A DNA stretch of 19,313 nt, from NCBI GenBank assembly GCA_016293915.1, contig JAEDCY010000046.1, forward strand, positions 1 to 19,313, in the 5' to 3' direction. The notes under the pieces were generated by a model, which was not told the DNA's origin, did not search any database, and saw only the letters and a list, made by a program, of their open reading frames with translations. Position numbers and translations under genes: made by a program. The stretch comes from Treponema sp. Its GTDB lineage: Bacteria > Spirochaetota > Spirochaetia > Treponematales > Treponemataceae. Shown one piece after another: positions 9,597 through 16,424 of this stretch; the stretch's first letter is position 1; each line of letters begins with the position of its first letter.

Positions 9597-9770
9597 ATGA
9601 ATGAACAAAATGAAATTGAAATCGATGAATCAAAACTTAATGTTTTGATGAGTAAAATTGTACTTTTAGAAAATCAGAATCTGAAAACTCACAATTCTAA
9701 TGATATTCAGATGATTGAGAAAATTCAGAAATCAATAGAGGAGGCTGTAAAATGTTACTCGAATCAATAA
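9597..9770 (+). CDS. Small 57-residue helical protein preceding the DndD-like gene
   Basis: An ORF too short for usual gene finders. ATG at 9597 follows GGAGG (9583-9587) with 9-base spacing, and the TAA at 9768-9770 lies 19 bases inside the next gene. The product begins MNEQNEIEIDESKLN and is rich in Leu, Ile, Asn, Glu and Lys with heptad-like spacing (KLNVLMSKIVLLENQNL), consistent with a short coiled coil. The frame is continuous with no rare features, it fills the only large gap in the operon, and the ribosome site of the next gene (GAGGAGG) lies inside it. I do not recognise a family. A coiled-coil partner for the SMC-like ATPase encoded next is a reasonable guess. Confidence 0.72.
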   Translation: MNEQNEIEIDESKLNVLMSKIVLLENQNLKTHNSNDIQMIEKIQKSIEEAVKCYSNQ

Positions 9771-11752
9771 AATTGCACAATTTCAGGCAATATAAGGATG
9801 CTTCGCTAGATTTTGCTCAAGATATTCAAGGAAAGAATGTCACAATAATAATTGGTGAAAATGGTAGCGGAAAGACAACATTTTTGCAAAGCTTTTTCTG
9901 GTGTCTGTATGGAATTACTTATTTTAAGGATTCAATTGTCTGGAATAAAGATGTTGCAAATGCAATGACTCCTGCTACGCCAGAGACTGTTTATGTTCAA
10001 TTAAAACTGAAGCACGGCGATAACCAGTATACGATTACTCGAACTCAGAATTTCAAAAAAGATAATTCAAATTCTGTTAAAGCAGAAGGAAATTCTGTTC
10101 TTGAAATTCAGCAAAAAGATAGTGCTGGAAACACAAAATTTATTGAAGCAACAAAACGAGATGCAACTATCAATTCCATTTTGCCAAAAGAACTTTCAAG
10201 ATATTTCTTCTTTGACGGAGAAAGAATTGAAGCAATGGGAAAAGATATTTCCGGGTACAAGAAGACCGCGGAATTTGCAGAAGCTGTTGAAGGGCTTTTA
10301 GGCTTGAAGGCGATGCAGAAAGCATTGGAACATTTAAATGGCGGACCGAAAAATTCTGTAATTGGAAAGTACAATCAGCAATATGATTCGTCTAGTGATT
10401 TGGAAGTAAAAAAACAGACTGATATTATCAACGACTGTGATTCCGAAATCGAAAAGATGGAAAATCGCATTGCAGAGATAGAGGATGAAAACAGAAAAGC
10501 CGATGATTTGAAATCCAAAAAACAGGAAGAATTGAAAGACTATCAATCAAGTAAGGAGCTGCAGGAAGAAAAAGAGAAGCTCGAAAAAAGGATAAAAGAA
10601 CAGGCAGCAAGTAAGACAGAATTTCAAAAAGATATCTGCCGGGAATTCAACAAACAGATTTCATTATTTTTATCAGTTGGTTTAATAAAGCCAGCCTATG
10701 ACATCCTTGTTAAACTCAAACTTTCTGGAAGTGATATTCCAAATATCACGGATAAAACGATTCAATATCTCATTGATCATAAACGATGCCTTTGTGGAAC
10801 TTGCATACAAGAGAATTCTAAGGAACTAGAAGAATTGAACAAGTGGTTTGATGTTTTGCCTCCAAAGTCAATTGGCAATATGGTAAATGATTTTAAAACA
10901 ACTGCGCGAAGCAGACTGAACTCAGAAAATGACTTTATTTCGGTTAGAGATGACAAGCTTGCCAAAATAAGTGAATGTGATGATGAAATAACAAATACAG
11001 AAGATTATATTCACAATCACATTGATCCAAAACTTAACGGAACAGATGTAGAAGAAATTGTAAGAACGATTTCGTCAAAAATCACTGATTGTGAGCATAC
11101 CGTAAGCAAAAACAATCAAGAACGGCGTGAAATAGACCAGAAAATCGGAGCGAAAAAACAAGAAAGAGAAAGCGCAGAAACAAAGCGGAAGGAACTGGCC
11201 TTAAAAAATTCAACAAACAGGCAAATTGAGATTTACAAGGCTTATGCTAAGAAAATCTATGATTTGCTTTCCCAAAAGTATGCTTCAAGTGAAAAAGAAG
11301 TGAGAACTAGACTTGAGGATAATATGAACCAGATTTTCTCTAAAATCAATAACGGAGATTTATCTGTTCATATAAATGAAAAGTACCAAATTGATGTTCT
11401 TGCTAACAATATCAATGACAAAGTTGAGACATCGGAAGGTCAAAGCATTTCAGTTATTTTCTCATTTATAACCAGCATGATAAAAATGTCAAAAGAAAAC
11501 AGAAATTCTACTGACAGAGACAAGCAGGAGTTGTCTTCGGATATTTATCCGCTTGTTATGGATGCACCATTGTCAAAATTTGACAGAAAGCATATAAAAT
11601 CCGTTTGTGAAACTATTCCGCATCTTACTGAACAAGTCATTATATTTATTAAAGATACTGATGGTGATTTGGCAAAAGAATATATGTCAGAAAAAATCGG
11701 AAAAAGCCATCGTTTCAGAAAAATAACAGAGACTGAAACGGTTTTGGAATAG
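9752..11752 (+). CDS. DndD-like SMC/Rad50-type AAA ATPase
   Basis: 666 residues with the split-ABC layout of DndD, RecF and Rad50. The N-terminal lobe starts with LHNFRQY and has Walker A GENGSGKTT (35-43). Long charged coiled-coil stretches flank a central Cys hook CLCGTC (C346, C348, C351). The C-terminal lobe has an ABC-signature-like TSEGQS (560-565) and Walker B YPLVMDAPLS (599-608) with a D-loop (KFD). DndD hydrolyses ATP and is needed for phosphorothioation, perhaps by altering DNA structure at the target; that role fits the desulfurase and PP-loop enzyme here. RecF/SbcC-like defense ATPases are the alternative, but the context favours DndD. Start ATG has GAGGAGG 7 bases upstream and lies inside the preceding small gene. 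Confidence 0.85.
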   Translation: MLLESIKLHNFRQYKDASLDFAQDIQGKNVTIIIGENGSGKTTFLQSFFWCLYGITYFKDSIVWNKDVANAMTPATPETVYVQLKLKHGDNQYTITRTQNFKKDNSNSVKAEGNSVLEIQQKDSAGNTKFIEATKRDATINSILPKELSRYFFFDGERIEAMGKDISGYKKTAEFAEAVEGLLGLKAMQKALEHLNGGPKNSVIGKYNQQYDSSSDLEVKKQTDIINDCDSEIEKMENRIAEIEDENRKADDLKSKKQEELKDYQSSKELQEEKEKLEKRIKEQAASKTEFQKDICREFNKQISLFLSVGLIKPAYDILVKLKLSGSDIPNITDKTIQYLIDHKRCLCGTCIQENSKELEELNKWFDVLPPKSIGNMVNDFKTTARSRLNSENDFISVRDDKLAKISECDDEITNTEDYIHNHIDPKLNGTDVEEIVRTISSKITDCEHTVSKNNQERREIDQKIGAKKQERESAETKRKELALKNSTNRQIEIYKAYAKKIYDLLSQKYASSEKEVRTRLEDNMNQIFSKINNGDLSVHINEKYQIDVLANNINDKVETSEGQSISVIFSFITSMIKMSKENRNSTDRDKQELSSDIYPLVMDAPLSKFDRKHIKSVCETIPHLTEQVIIFIKDTDGDLAKEYMSEKIGKSHRFRKITETETVLE

Positions 11753-11764
11753 GAGGAAGTAAAT

Positions 11765-12292
11765 ATGTTCGACAAGGAAATAAGAATTACTGGAAAGCAC
11801 GGTCAATATATGAATATGCTTTCAAATAATTTCGGCGAAACAGGTGCAAAACTTTTTAACAGAAATATTGATGTTTATGTACAAGCTCCACTCGTCGGTT
11901 TTTTATTTCAGAGAAAAGCCGACAAGGATATGACAACAAAAGATAATAGTGGAAAGTTGTTTGATGCTCATATATTAAAAGATCAGATGATTACATCACA
12001 GGATAATCTAACTTTTAATATGCAACTGATATTATTATTAGACAAAGACTATGAATCAGATGAGGAAAAACGAATCGATAAAGCGTTTAGGAATTTTGGA
12101 AAAGATGAGAACGACTTAGAGTTATTTAATTCATATGCTAGAGGTGGAATTGAAGTATTATATGAAAGACTAATACAGGGAGCTTCTAAGCCAGATAATT
12201 TTATTGAGAATCTTACGATATTTACTGACGATATAAGACAATTATTCAATGAAAACATTGACAAGGAACAGCTTATTTCGTTGCTACAATAA
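11765..12292 (+). CDS. Unrecognised 175-residue protein in the DndE position
   Basis: Lies directly between the DndD-like ATPase gene and the sigma factor gene, with a strong AGGAGG site upstream and a one-base TAATG overlap with the sigma gene. Features visible: an N-terminal basic/aromatic block (ITGKHGQYMNML), the stretch NRNIDVYVQAPLVGFLFQRK, and a near-C-terminal SYARGGIEVLYERL. In dnd operons the gene after dndD is usually dndE, a small (~110-130 residue) DNA-binding protein; this one is longer and I cannot see the DndE pattern, so homology is not claimed. No catalytic triad, signal peptide or membrane segment is apparent. It is likely a structural or DNA-binding partner of the ATPase. 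Confidence 0.7.
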   Translation: MFDKEIRITGKHGQYMNMLSNNFGETGAKLFNRNIDVYVQAPLVGFLFQRKADKDMTTKDNSGKLFDAHILKDQMITSQDNLTFNMQLILLLDKDYESDEEKRIDKAFRNFGKDENDLELFNSYARGGIEVLYERLIQGASKPDNFIENLTIFTDDIRQLFNENIDKEQLISLLQ

Positions 12293-13467
12293 TGGTGTCA
12301 GAAAATAAATCTGGATTTTTACAAGCATTTGATTTTCTCGTAAGTCTGTCGATGGAACAAGGATATTTATTGTTCGATGATATTTTTCCCTGTTCCGATA
12401 AGTATAATTTAGATATTCAGGATATAGACAGGTTAACTTCAAAATTGTTGGATAATGGGATTATCTTATATGAGAAAAAGCCTGTTGTCACAAAAATAGA
12501 TTCGGAATTACGAAACGAGGAGTTTGATGATTGGGCGCATAATGATTATGAACCGATATATTCGAAAATTGTAGATTTGGATTCGTCTCTTGAGTTTTTT
12601 ATGGACTATGTTCGAAGAATCGTACCACCACAAAGAAATGAAATGAAACAACTTCAATATCAGATGCTAGAGAAAAATCACTTTGCAAGAAAAAGAGTTA
12701 TTGAAATGCATCTTCGTCTGGCATTGAAACTTGCACTTCAATATTCAGAACGATATGAAAATGAAATTTCAGAAATGATTTCGTTAGCTTGTGAAGGACT
12801 ATGTAAAGCCGCAGATAGTTTTAAGCCCGATGAAAATGGAAAATTCTCTGGTTATGTATCATATTGGATTATGCAAGTATTTATGAGGAATATGGAAACA
12901 AAAAGACCACTTGTTTATTATCCCGTACAACCATTGAACGAATATTTCAAATTATACAAATATTTAGACTATCTGAAAATTTACAAAGATGAGACAATTG
13001 TTAATGATGACAATATCAAGAAGATTTCAAATTTTCTAAATATATCTGAAAATACTGCAAAAGAAATTTTGTTTGCTTTTATTCCATTTGAAAATCTTGA
13101 TGAAATGACTGAAGTTAACTGTAATTTCTTATTCTATAACACATTTGACGAAGAAATCTGCAACAAACTTTTTAGTAAGAAATTGAACAAACAAGTTGAT
13201 TCTCTAAAAGAAAAAGAACGAGCCGTAATTAAATTTCGGTTTGGTCTATGGAATGAATCTGATTTTGATTATAAGACTGCAGTAAAACTAGTTGAAAATA
13301 AACTTTATAAAGATTCTGAACATTACGGTTATGGAATTTCCTTGACTTTAGAAGAAATCGGTTGTCTATACGGTCTTACAAGAGAACGAATAAGACAAAT
13401 AGAAAATAAAGGTCTAAAAAACTTGAGAGAAAAACTTAGATCTTTTGATGAATCAGAATCTTATTAG
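12292..13467 (+). CDS. Complete primary-type sigma-70 family RNA polymerase sigma factor inside the defense operon
   Basis: 391 residues that align by eye with every region of an RpoD-like factor. Region 1.1-like: 19-64 (MEQGYLLFDDI ... LLDNGIILYEKKP). Region 1.2: about 96-138. Region 2: about 138-205, with the -10 melting segment KFSGYVSYWIMQ (184-195) keeping the F/Y/Y/W aromatic positions. Region 3: about 235-272 (ISNFLNISENTAKEIL). Region 4: about 300-385 with RFGL (316-319) and the HTH TLEEIGCLYGLTRERIRQIE (352-371). An insertion of ~30 residues lies between RFGL and TLEEIG. No anti-sigma gene is adjacent. It is the last large gene of the operon and shares the TAATG overlap, so it is made with the defense proteins. 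It may drive the system's own promoters, or act as a repurposed DNA-binding subunit. The fold is certain; the role is inferred. Confidence 0.9.
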   Translation: MVSENKSGFLQAFDFLVSLSMEQGYLLFDDIFPCSDKYNLDIQDIDRLTSKLLDNGIILYEKKPVVTKIDSELRNEEFDDWAHNDYEPIYSKIVDLDSSLEFFMDYVRRIVPPQRNEMKQLQYQMLEKNHFARKRVIEMHLRLALKLALQYSERYENEISEMISLACEGLCKAADSFKPDENGKFSGYVSYWIMQVFMRNMETKRPLVYYPVQPLNEYFKLYKYLDYLKIYKDETIVNDDNIKKISNFLNISENTAKEILFAFIPFENLDEMTEVNCNFLFYNTFDEEICNKLFSKKLNKQVDSLKEKERAVIKFRFGLWNESDFDYKTAVKLVENKLYKDSEHYGYGISLTLEEIGCLYGLTRERIRQIENKGLKNLREKLRSFDESESY

Positions 13468-13481
13468 GAGTATATAATTAA

Positions 13482-13604
13482 ATGACCTGTGATGAATTAT
13501 TAAAAAAGCTAAAAAACATTAAACCAACAATTGGACTTATTATGACCGATAATATGGGATTTCTGCAGATGCTTAGCTTTTTATCTTTTCTTCAAGCATC
13601 TTGA
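13482..13604 (+). CDS. Possible 40-residue ORF after the sigma gene, perhaps a truncated gene start
   Basis: ATG at 13482 follows AGGAG (13466-13470), which overlaps the sigma gene stop, with an 11-base spacer. The product starts MTCDELLKKLKNIKPTIG and stops at TGA 13602-13604. It reads like the natural N-terminus of a longer cytosolic protein that has been cut off by the neighbouring segment. Its last 32 bases overlap a convergent small ORF on the other strand, which has the better ribosome site, so the tail may not be native. Confidence 0.4.
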   Translation: MTCDELLKKLKNIKPTIGLIMTDNMGFLQMLSFLSFLQAS

Positions 13605-13689
13605 TAACTTCATCTGATTTTCCTTCTTTAAGCATTTTTACAATTTCTTCCAACAAAACTTTGAATTCCTTACTGCGAATGTATGCCAT
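13573..13689 (-). CDS. Small 38-residue Lys/Glu-rich protein
   Basis: Minus-strand ORF from ATG (13687-13689) to TAA (13573-13575), preceded by a full AGGAGGA Shine-Dalgarno (13697-13703) at a 7-base spacing, which is the strongest evidence that it is translated. The product, MAYIRSKEFKVLLEEIV followed by a second amphipathic helix (KMLKEGKSDEVIKMLEEKIKS), should form two short helices. I do not recognise it; it could be an antitoxin-like fragment or the surviving start of a larger gene. It runs convergently into the end of the defense operon. Confidence 0.55.
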   Translation of the reverse strand: MAYIRSKEFKVLLEEIVKMLKEGKSDEVIKMLEEKIKS

Positions 13690-13754
13690 AAAATTATCCT
13701 CCTGATTTGGCAAGACTTTATAATTTGATTGTATAACAGAATTTTACTTTTGGT

Positions 13755-14348
13755 TTATTTTTCATTCCTCTTTTCTTCCCCCGTCACACCATTTAAAATG
13801 TATGTGTCAAAAAGCGTTCCTTCCTCCAAATCCTTCTCCGTCTTAAAATCACAAATCCAAAGCGGCAGACCGCAATATATATAAAATGTGTTGGCTGCAT
13901 CATCAAGCTTCCAGCCTCCATCCTGTTGTCCCAGCCCTTTTTGGATATGCTCTGAATCCTCGGTTTTTATGAATTCACCCCAGTTGTTTTGGGGCTGATT
14001 GTGGAAAGTATCCCCCAGATATAACTGCAGGGATTTTCCCTTCATAAAAATAAACCATTGCCTGAAATGCCCGTCAACAAGACGCTCAAAACGGATGTCC
14101 AGATTATATTCAAAAGAAGATTTATAGTCGTCATAACAGTACAATCTCCAGCCGTCATGAATCCATTTATCCTCGAATTTCACATGGCGGCCTTTTATTT
14201 GCTGAAGAATTGTAATTTCGCCAGTTTTTGCGCGTTTTTCAAATTCATTAAGGAATTGTGCGGCATTTTTAATCGGAATGTCGTGGTCAAAATAGTAAAC
14301 GACCTGCCCTGAAAGATATTCATCTCTATCGCGTGTTTCTAAAAGCAT
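13755..14348 (-). CDS. Unrecognised soluble protein of 197 residues
   Basis: A clean minus-strand ORF, rich in Trp, Tyr, Phe and Asp (for example WIHDGWRLYCYDDY and GHFRQWFIFMKG), without a signal peptide, membrane segment or motif I can name. The composition resembles beta-rich immunity or cargo-type accessory proteins, but no function is claimed. Only a weak AGAGAAG lies before the ATG. It follows the membrane protein gene at 14366-14665 by 17 bases on the same strand, so the two are probably co-transcribed and may work together. Confidence 0.7.
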   Translation of the reverse strand: MLLETRDRDEYLSGQVVYYFDHDIPIKNAAQFLNEFEKRAKTGEITILQQIKGRHVKFEDKWIHDGWRLYCYDDYKSSFEYNLDIRFERLVDGHFRQWFIFMKGKSLQLYLGDTFHNQPQNNWGEFIKTEDSEHIQKGLGQQDGGWKLDDAANTFYIYCGLPLWICDFKTEKDLEEGTLFDTYILNGVTGEEKRNEK

Positions 14349-14365
14349 GGCTTCTCTGTAAAAAG

Positions 14366-14665
14366 TTAATAATCCATCTGGTCGATTAAATCTTCATGAT
14401 CCACAATAAAAAGCTCGCCGTCCCCATAAGGAAGCCCGCCATAAAGGAGACTGTCATAACTGCCGGATTCATAATCCTCAGCCTCGTCAAAGCGGGTGGG
14501 GCTGTAATCATCATCATAATCATCAATTTCATCGTAGTAATAACAGCGTTTTTGCCGTGACGGCTTGTGATTAAACCATTCATCACCCTTTAGTCCGAGA
14601 ACGAGGGCGATAATAATCAGCGGAATAAGAACCGGCGAACATAAAACTAAAACTATGAATCCCAT
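14366..14665 (-). CDS. Small single-pass membrane protein with acidic, Tyr-rich tail
   Basis: 99 residues. An N-terminal hydrophobic segment (about residues 2-24, GFIVLVLCSPVLIPLIIIAL) has the length of one membrane helix and is followed by a basic patch (HKPSRQKR, ~33-40), then a strongly acidic tail with repeated Asp-Tyr and Glu-Asp stretches (~42-99). Charge distribution suggests the N-terminus outside and the tail in the cytoplasm. AGGAG lies 6 bases before the ATG. It appears to be the first gene of a two-gene minus-strand operon. No family is recognised. Confidence 0.68.
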   Translation of the reverse strand: MGFIVLVLCSPVLIPLIIIALVLGLKGDEWFNHKPSRQKRCYYYDEIDDYDDDYSPTRFDEAEDYESGSYDSLLYGGLPYGDGELFIVDHEDLIDQMDY

Positions 14666-14685
14666 AAAAAACTCCTGAATAATTT

Positions 14686-14948
14686 CTAGGCGAGCCCAGC
14701 AATCTGCTTGTATGAATAATCAGGATTTGCTCGTACTATTTCCAGAATGACATTTACAGGGGCAGTGCCTTGTATTTCAGATTTTTTTCCCATATTCAAT
14801 TCGAAAAGAGTGACATTGATTCGATTAAATGGATAAGTGCCGTTTATTTATCCTCCGCAGTATCATCTGCATCTATTAATACTTCCCAGTGTCCTGTTTT
14901 ATCCGAACCAACGTGTTTTACTTTCCATATTCGTATGATATAATCCTT
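14686..14948 (-). pseudogene. Scrambled remnants of a winged-helix (AlbA_2/Fic-type C-terminal) protein
   Basis: This gap holds two open minus-strand fragments. The upstream one (14844-14948, no start codon) includes KHVGSDKTGHWEVLID, like the 'RVGSDK.GHWEV' end of the winged-helix domain seen at the C-terminus of AlbA_2/RecG-like and Fic proteins. The downstream one (14686-14847) contains NVILEIVRANPDYSYKQIAG, like the first helices of the same domain, and stops immediately after. The order is reversed relative to an intact domain and neither piece has a ribosome site, so these look like leftovers of two copies or a rearrangement. The call rests on motif recall only. Confidence 0.4.
14939..14944 (+). 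promoter_or_regulatory. -10 box placed for a leaderless Nudix transcript
   Basis: A perfect TATAAT ends 6 bases before the ATG at 14951, so transcription would begin at or within a base or two of the start codon. There is no Shine-Dalgarno. The -35 is poor (GTTTTA, about 18 bases upstream). Confidence 0.5.
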
Positions 14949-14950
14949 TT

Positions 14951-15478
14951 ATGAGCATACAAAAAGACATCAAAGACATCCGCATTGGTTACCCGGACTG
15001 CTGTTTTTCTGCAGATGATAACTGGTTCCGTTACAGAACCGGCGCAATCATAATTGAGGATGGCTGCTTTCTTGTCGTGAAAAGTGAGACTTCATCATAT
15101 TTTTACACGGTTGGTGGCGGCGTTCACATGAATGAAAAATCGGAGGAGTGCATTGTCCGCGAGGTTCGTGAAGAAACCGGCGTTGATTACGAGGTTGACC
15201 GTCTTGCTGTAATCTGCGAAAACTTTTTTAAAGAAAAAAATCTGGGCTATGACCCCCTTCACTGTCATGTAATTGAATTTTATTACCTTATGAAAAGTCG
15301 AGGCAAAAAAGATGCAAAGTGTAACAGCATCGGCTGGGATAATGCTAAAGAATCCATTCACTGGATTCCCCTGGACCAGCTGCCGGAGACTGATGTAAGG
15401 CCTGAGTTCTTGCGCACCCGCATGAAAGAGATTTTAGAAAACAAGGGTGTGCTTCACATTGTTAATGATGAAAGATAA
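14951..15478 (+). CDS. Nudix hydrolase
   Basis: 175 residues. The Nudix box G-x5-E-x7-REVREETGV fits the GX5EX7REUXEEXGU consensus exactly (starting in VGGGVHMNEK), with all metal-binding Glu residues present. The core is preceded by TGAIIIEDGCFLVVKS, the usual first strand of the fold, and followed by a substrate strand (HVIEFYYLM). Nudix enzymes hydrolyse nucleoside diphosphates linked to another moiety; the substrate cannot be read from sequence. The start has no ribosome site and a -10 box just upstream, suggesting a leaderless mRNA. The gene converges on a decayed methyltransferase gene whose stop codon begins at the very next base. Confidence 0.9.
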   Translation: MSIQKDIKDIRIGYPDCCFSADDNWFRYRTGAIIIEDGCFLVVKSETSSYFYTVGGGVHMNEKSEECIVREVREETGVDYEVDRLAVICENFFKEKNLGYDPLHCHVIEFYYLMKSRGKKDAKCNSIGWDNAKESIHWIPLDQLPETDVRPEFLRTRMKEILENKGVLHIVNDER

Positions 15479-15903
15479 TTAAATGGGCTTTTTTGTCAGA
15501 TACATAACATAAGTGTCATAAAAAAATGTTATCATGGGCTAACACCGCCTTGAGCAGGCCTTCAAAAAACTTAGTCTTGTAAGGCTCGGCAATTACCATG
15601 TGGTCGCAGTGGGTGCCGCCGGGTGCAAGCAACTCGTAAGCTTTTGAAAAAGCGATATCTTCGGGAATCCACTGGATTGTTACGGCAGAATAGATGAGGT
15701 CGAACTTGCGGGGGTGCCGTTGTTGCTGCCAGTGTTTAAATCGGTTCTGTTGCCTGTCCGGTTCCAGGTCCTATCTCCGGCACTTTTTTACCAGGCCCGA
15801 TTTTTGCATAAGCAATCAGACTGTCAAAAAGCTCCTGACTGTAGCGGGGACGAAACTTATCAAACTGTTCGGGGATCGTGTCAAAAATTTTTCTGAATTC
15901 CAT
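15479..15903 (-). pseudogene. Decayed class I SAM-dependent methyltransferase
   Basis: Pieces of one methyltransferase lie in order on the minus strand. From ATG 15903: MEFRKIFDTIPEQFDKFRPR, then the SAM loop EIGPGTGQATEPI, where a one-base loss creates TAA. Next, in another frame, KFDLIYSAVTIQWIPEDIAF ... ELLAPGGT (motifs IV and post-IV), joined directly to a C-terminal piece (CDHMVIAEPYKTKFFEGLLK). A frameshift in a run of seven T (15520-15526) separates this from the final YDTYVMYLTKKPI and TAA at 15479-15481. Intact relatives are ~250-280 residues; at least two internal deletions and two frameshifts are visible. The gene is clearly non-functional. Neighbouring GNAT remains on the same strand show the same kind of decay. 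Confidence 0.8.
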
Positions 15904-15919
15904 TCTTCAATTTTCTTTT

Positions 15920-16165
15920 TTATTTATAAATCCAGTAGCCGTTAACGGCAACACCATTTTTTGCGCCAAGCAGTTTATCTGTTTTTCATAAGACTGCCGA
16001 TATCAGGTTGCAGAATATCAGAGGTATTAAAGGCATCTTCCGAAAGCCGTTTGAACATTTCGATTGTACCGATTGCCTTGCCTGTTGCTTTTTCCACAAA
16101 GCGCAAAAGCCATTTTTCACTTTCAAAGGTTGGACATTCTTCGTAAACGTTTTTAATGGTTTCAT
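15920..16165 (-). pseudogene. Decayed GNAT family N-acetyltransferase
   Basis: Starting at an ATG with a probable one-base loss (16163-16165), the next frame reads ETIKNVYEECPTFESEKWLL, a typical GNAT N-terminus, and then jumps to EKATGKAIGTIEMFKR, the 'G.AIGTIE' strand normally some 60 residues later, showing an in-frame internal deletion. After a stop (15975-15977) the last part, LLGAKNGVAVNGYWIYK, continues in a different frame to TAA at 15920-15922. The acetyl-CoA loop is missing. The remnant is inactive and sits 16 bases upstream of the decayed methyltransferase gene. Confidence 0.72.
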
Positions 16166-16190
16166 TATATCATATAAGAATTGATAAAAA

Positions 16191-16357
16191 TACCTACAAA
16201 ATTAGTAATTTCTGCATTTTTGTAGGTACATTTTTCAAATCACAAGACTATGAATACCTACAAAAACATCAATTATCATAATTTTGTAGGTTGCAACTAA
16301 TACAACTCAAGAGTGAAAGTACCTACAAAATAAGGAATTTTACATATTTTGTAGGAA
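16191..16357. repeat. Three 38-bp palindromic repeats at 64-65 bp period
   Basis: Units at 16191-16228, 16255-16292 and 16320-16357. Each has arms TACCTACAAAA and TTTTGTAGG(T/A)(A/T) of 11 bases around a 16-base centre; the centres differ except for a shared AATT at the same place. Spacers of 26 and 27 bases are unrelated to one another. Each unit can fold as an 11-bp hairpin. They fill the space between the decayed GNAT gene and the second Nudix gene, whose start is 67 bases beyond the last unit. They could be operators for a dimeric regulator, RNA hairpins, or a cluster of a small palindromic mobile repeat. Confidence 0.85.
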
Positions 16358-16424
16358 TCCCGAAAAGAAAGATACTACTCAGTTTTCCATATACAAGCCA
16401 CTGAAAATATTATATTCTAGAACT

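Noticed and set aside
15694..16146. Forward-strand ORFs of 60-83 codons
   Set aside because: They are antisense shadows of the decayed methyltransferase and GNAT genes, which explain this DNA on the minus strand.
16191..16357. Mini CRISPR array
   Set aside because: Repeat size and spacer size are suggestive, but the 16-base repeat centres differ, there are only three units, and no cas gene is present.
16191..16357. Integron attC sites
   Set aside because: No RYYYAAC/GTTRRRY core pair is seen at the arms, and flanking genes face both ways.
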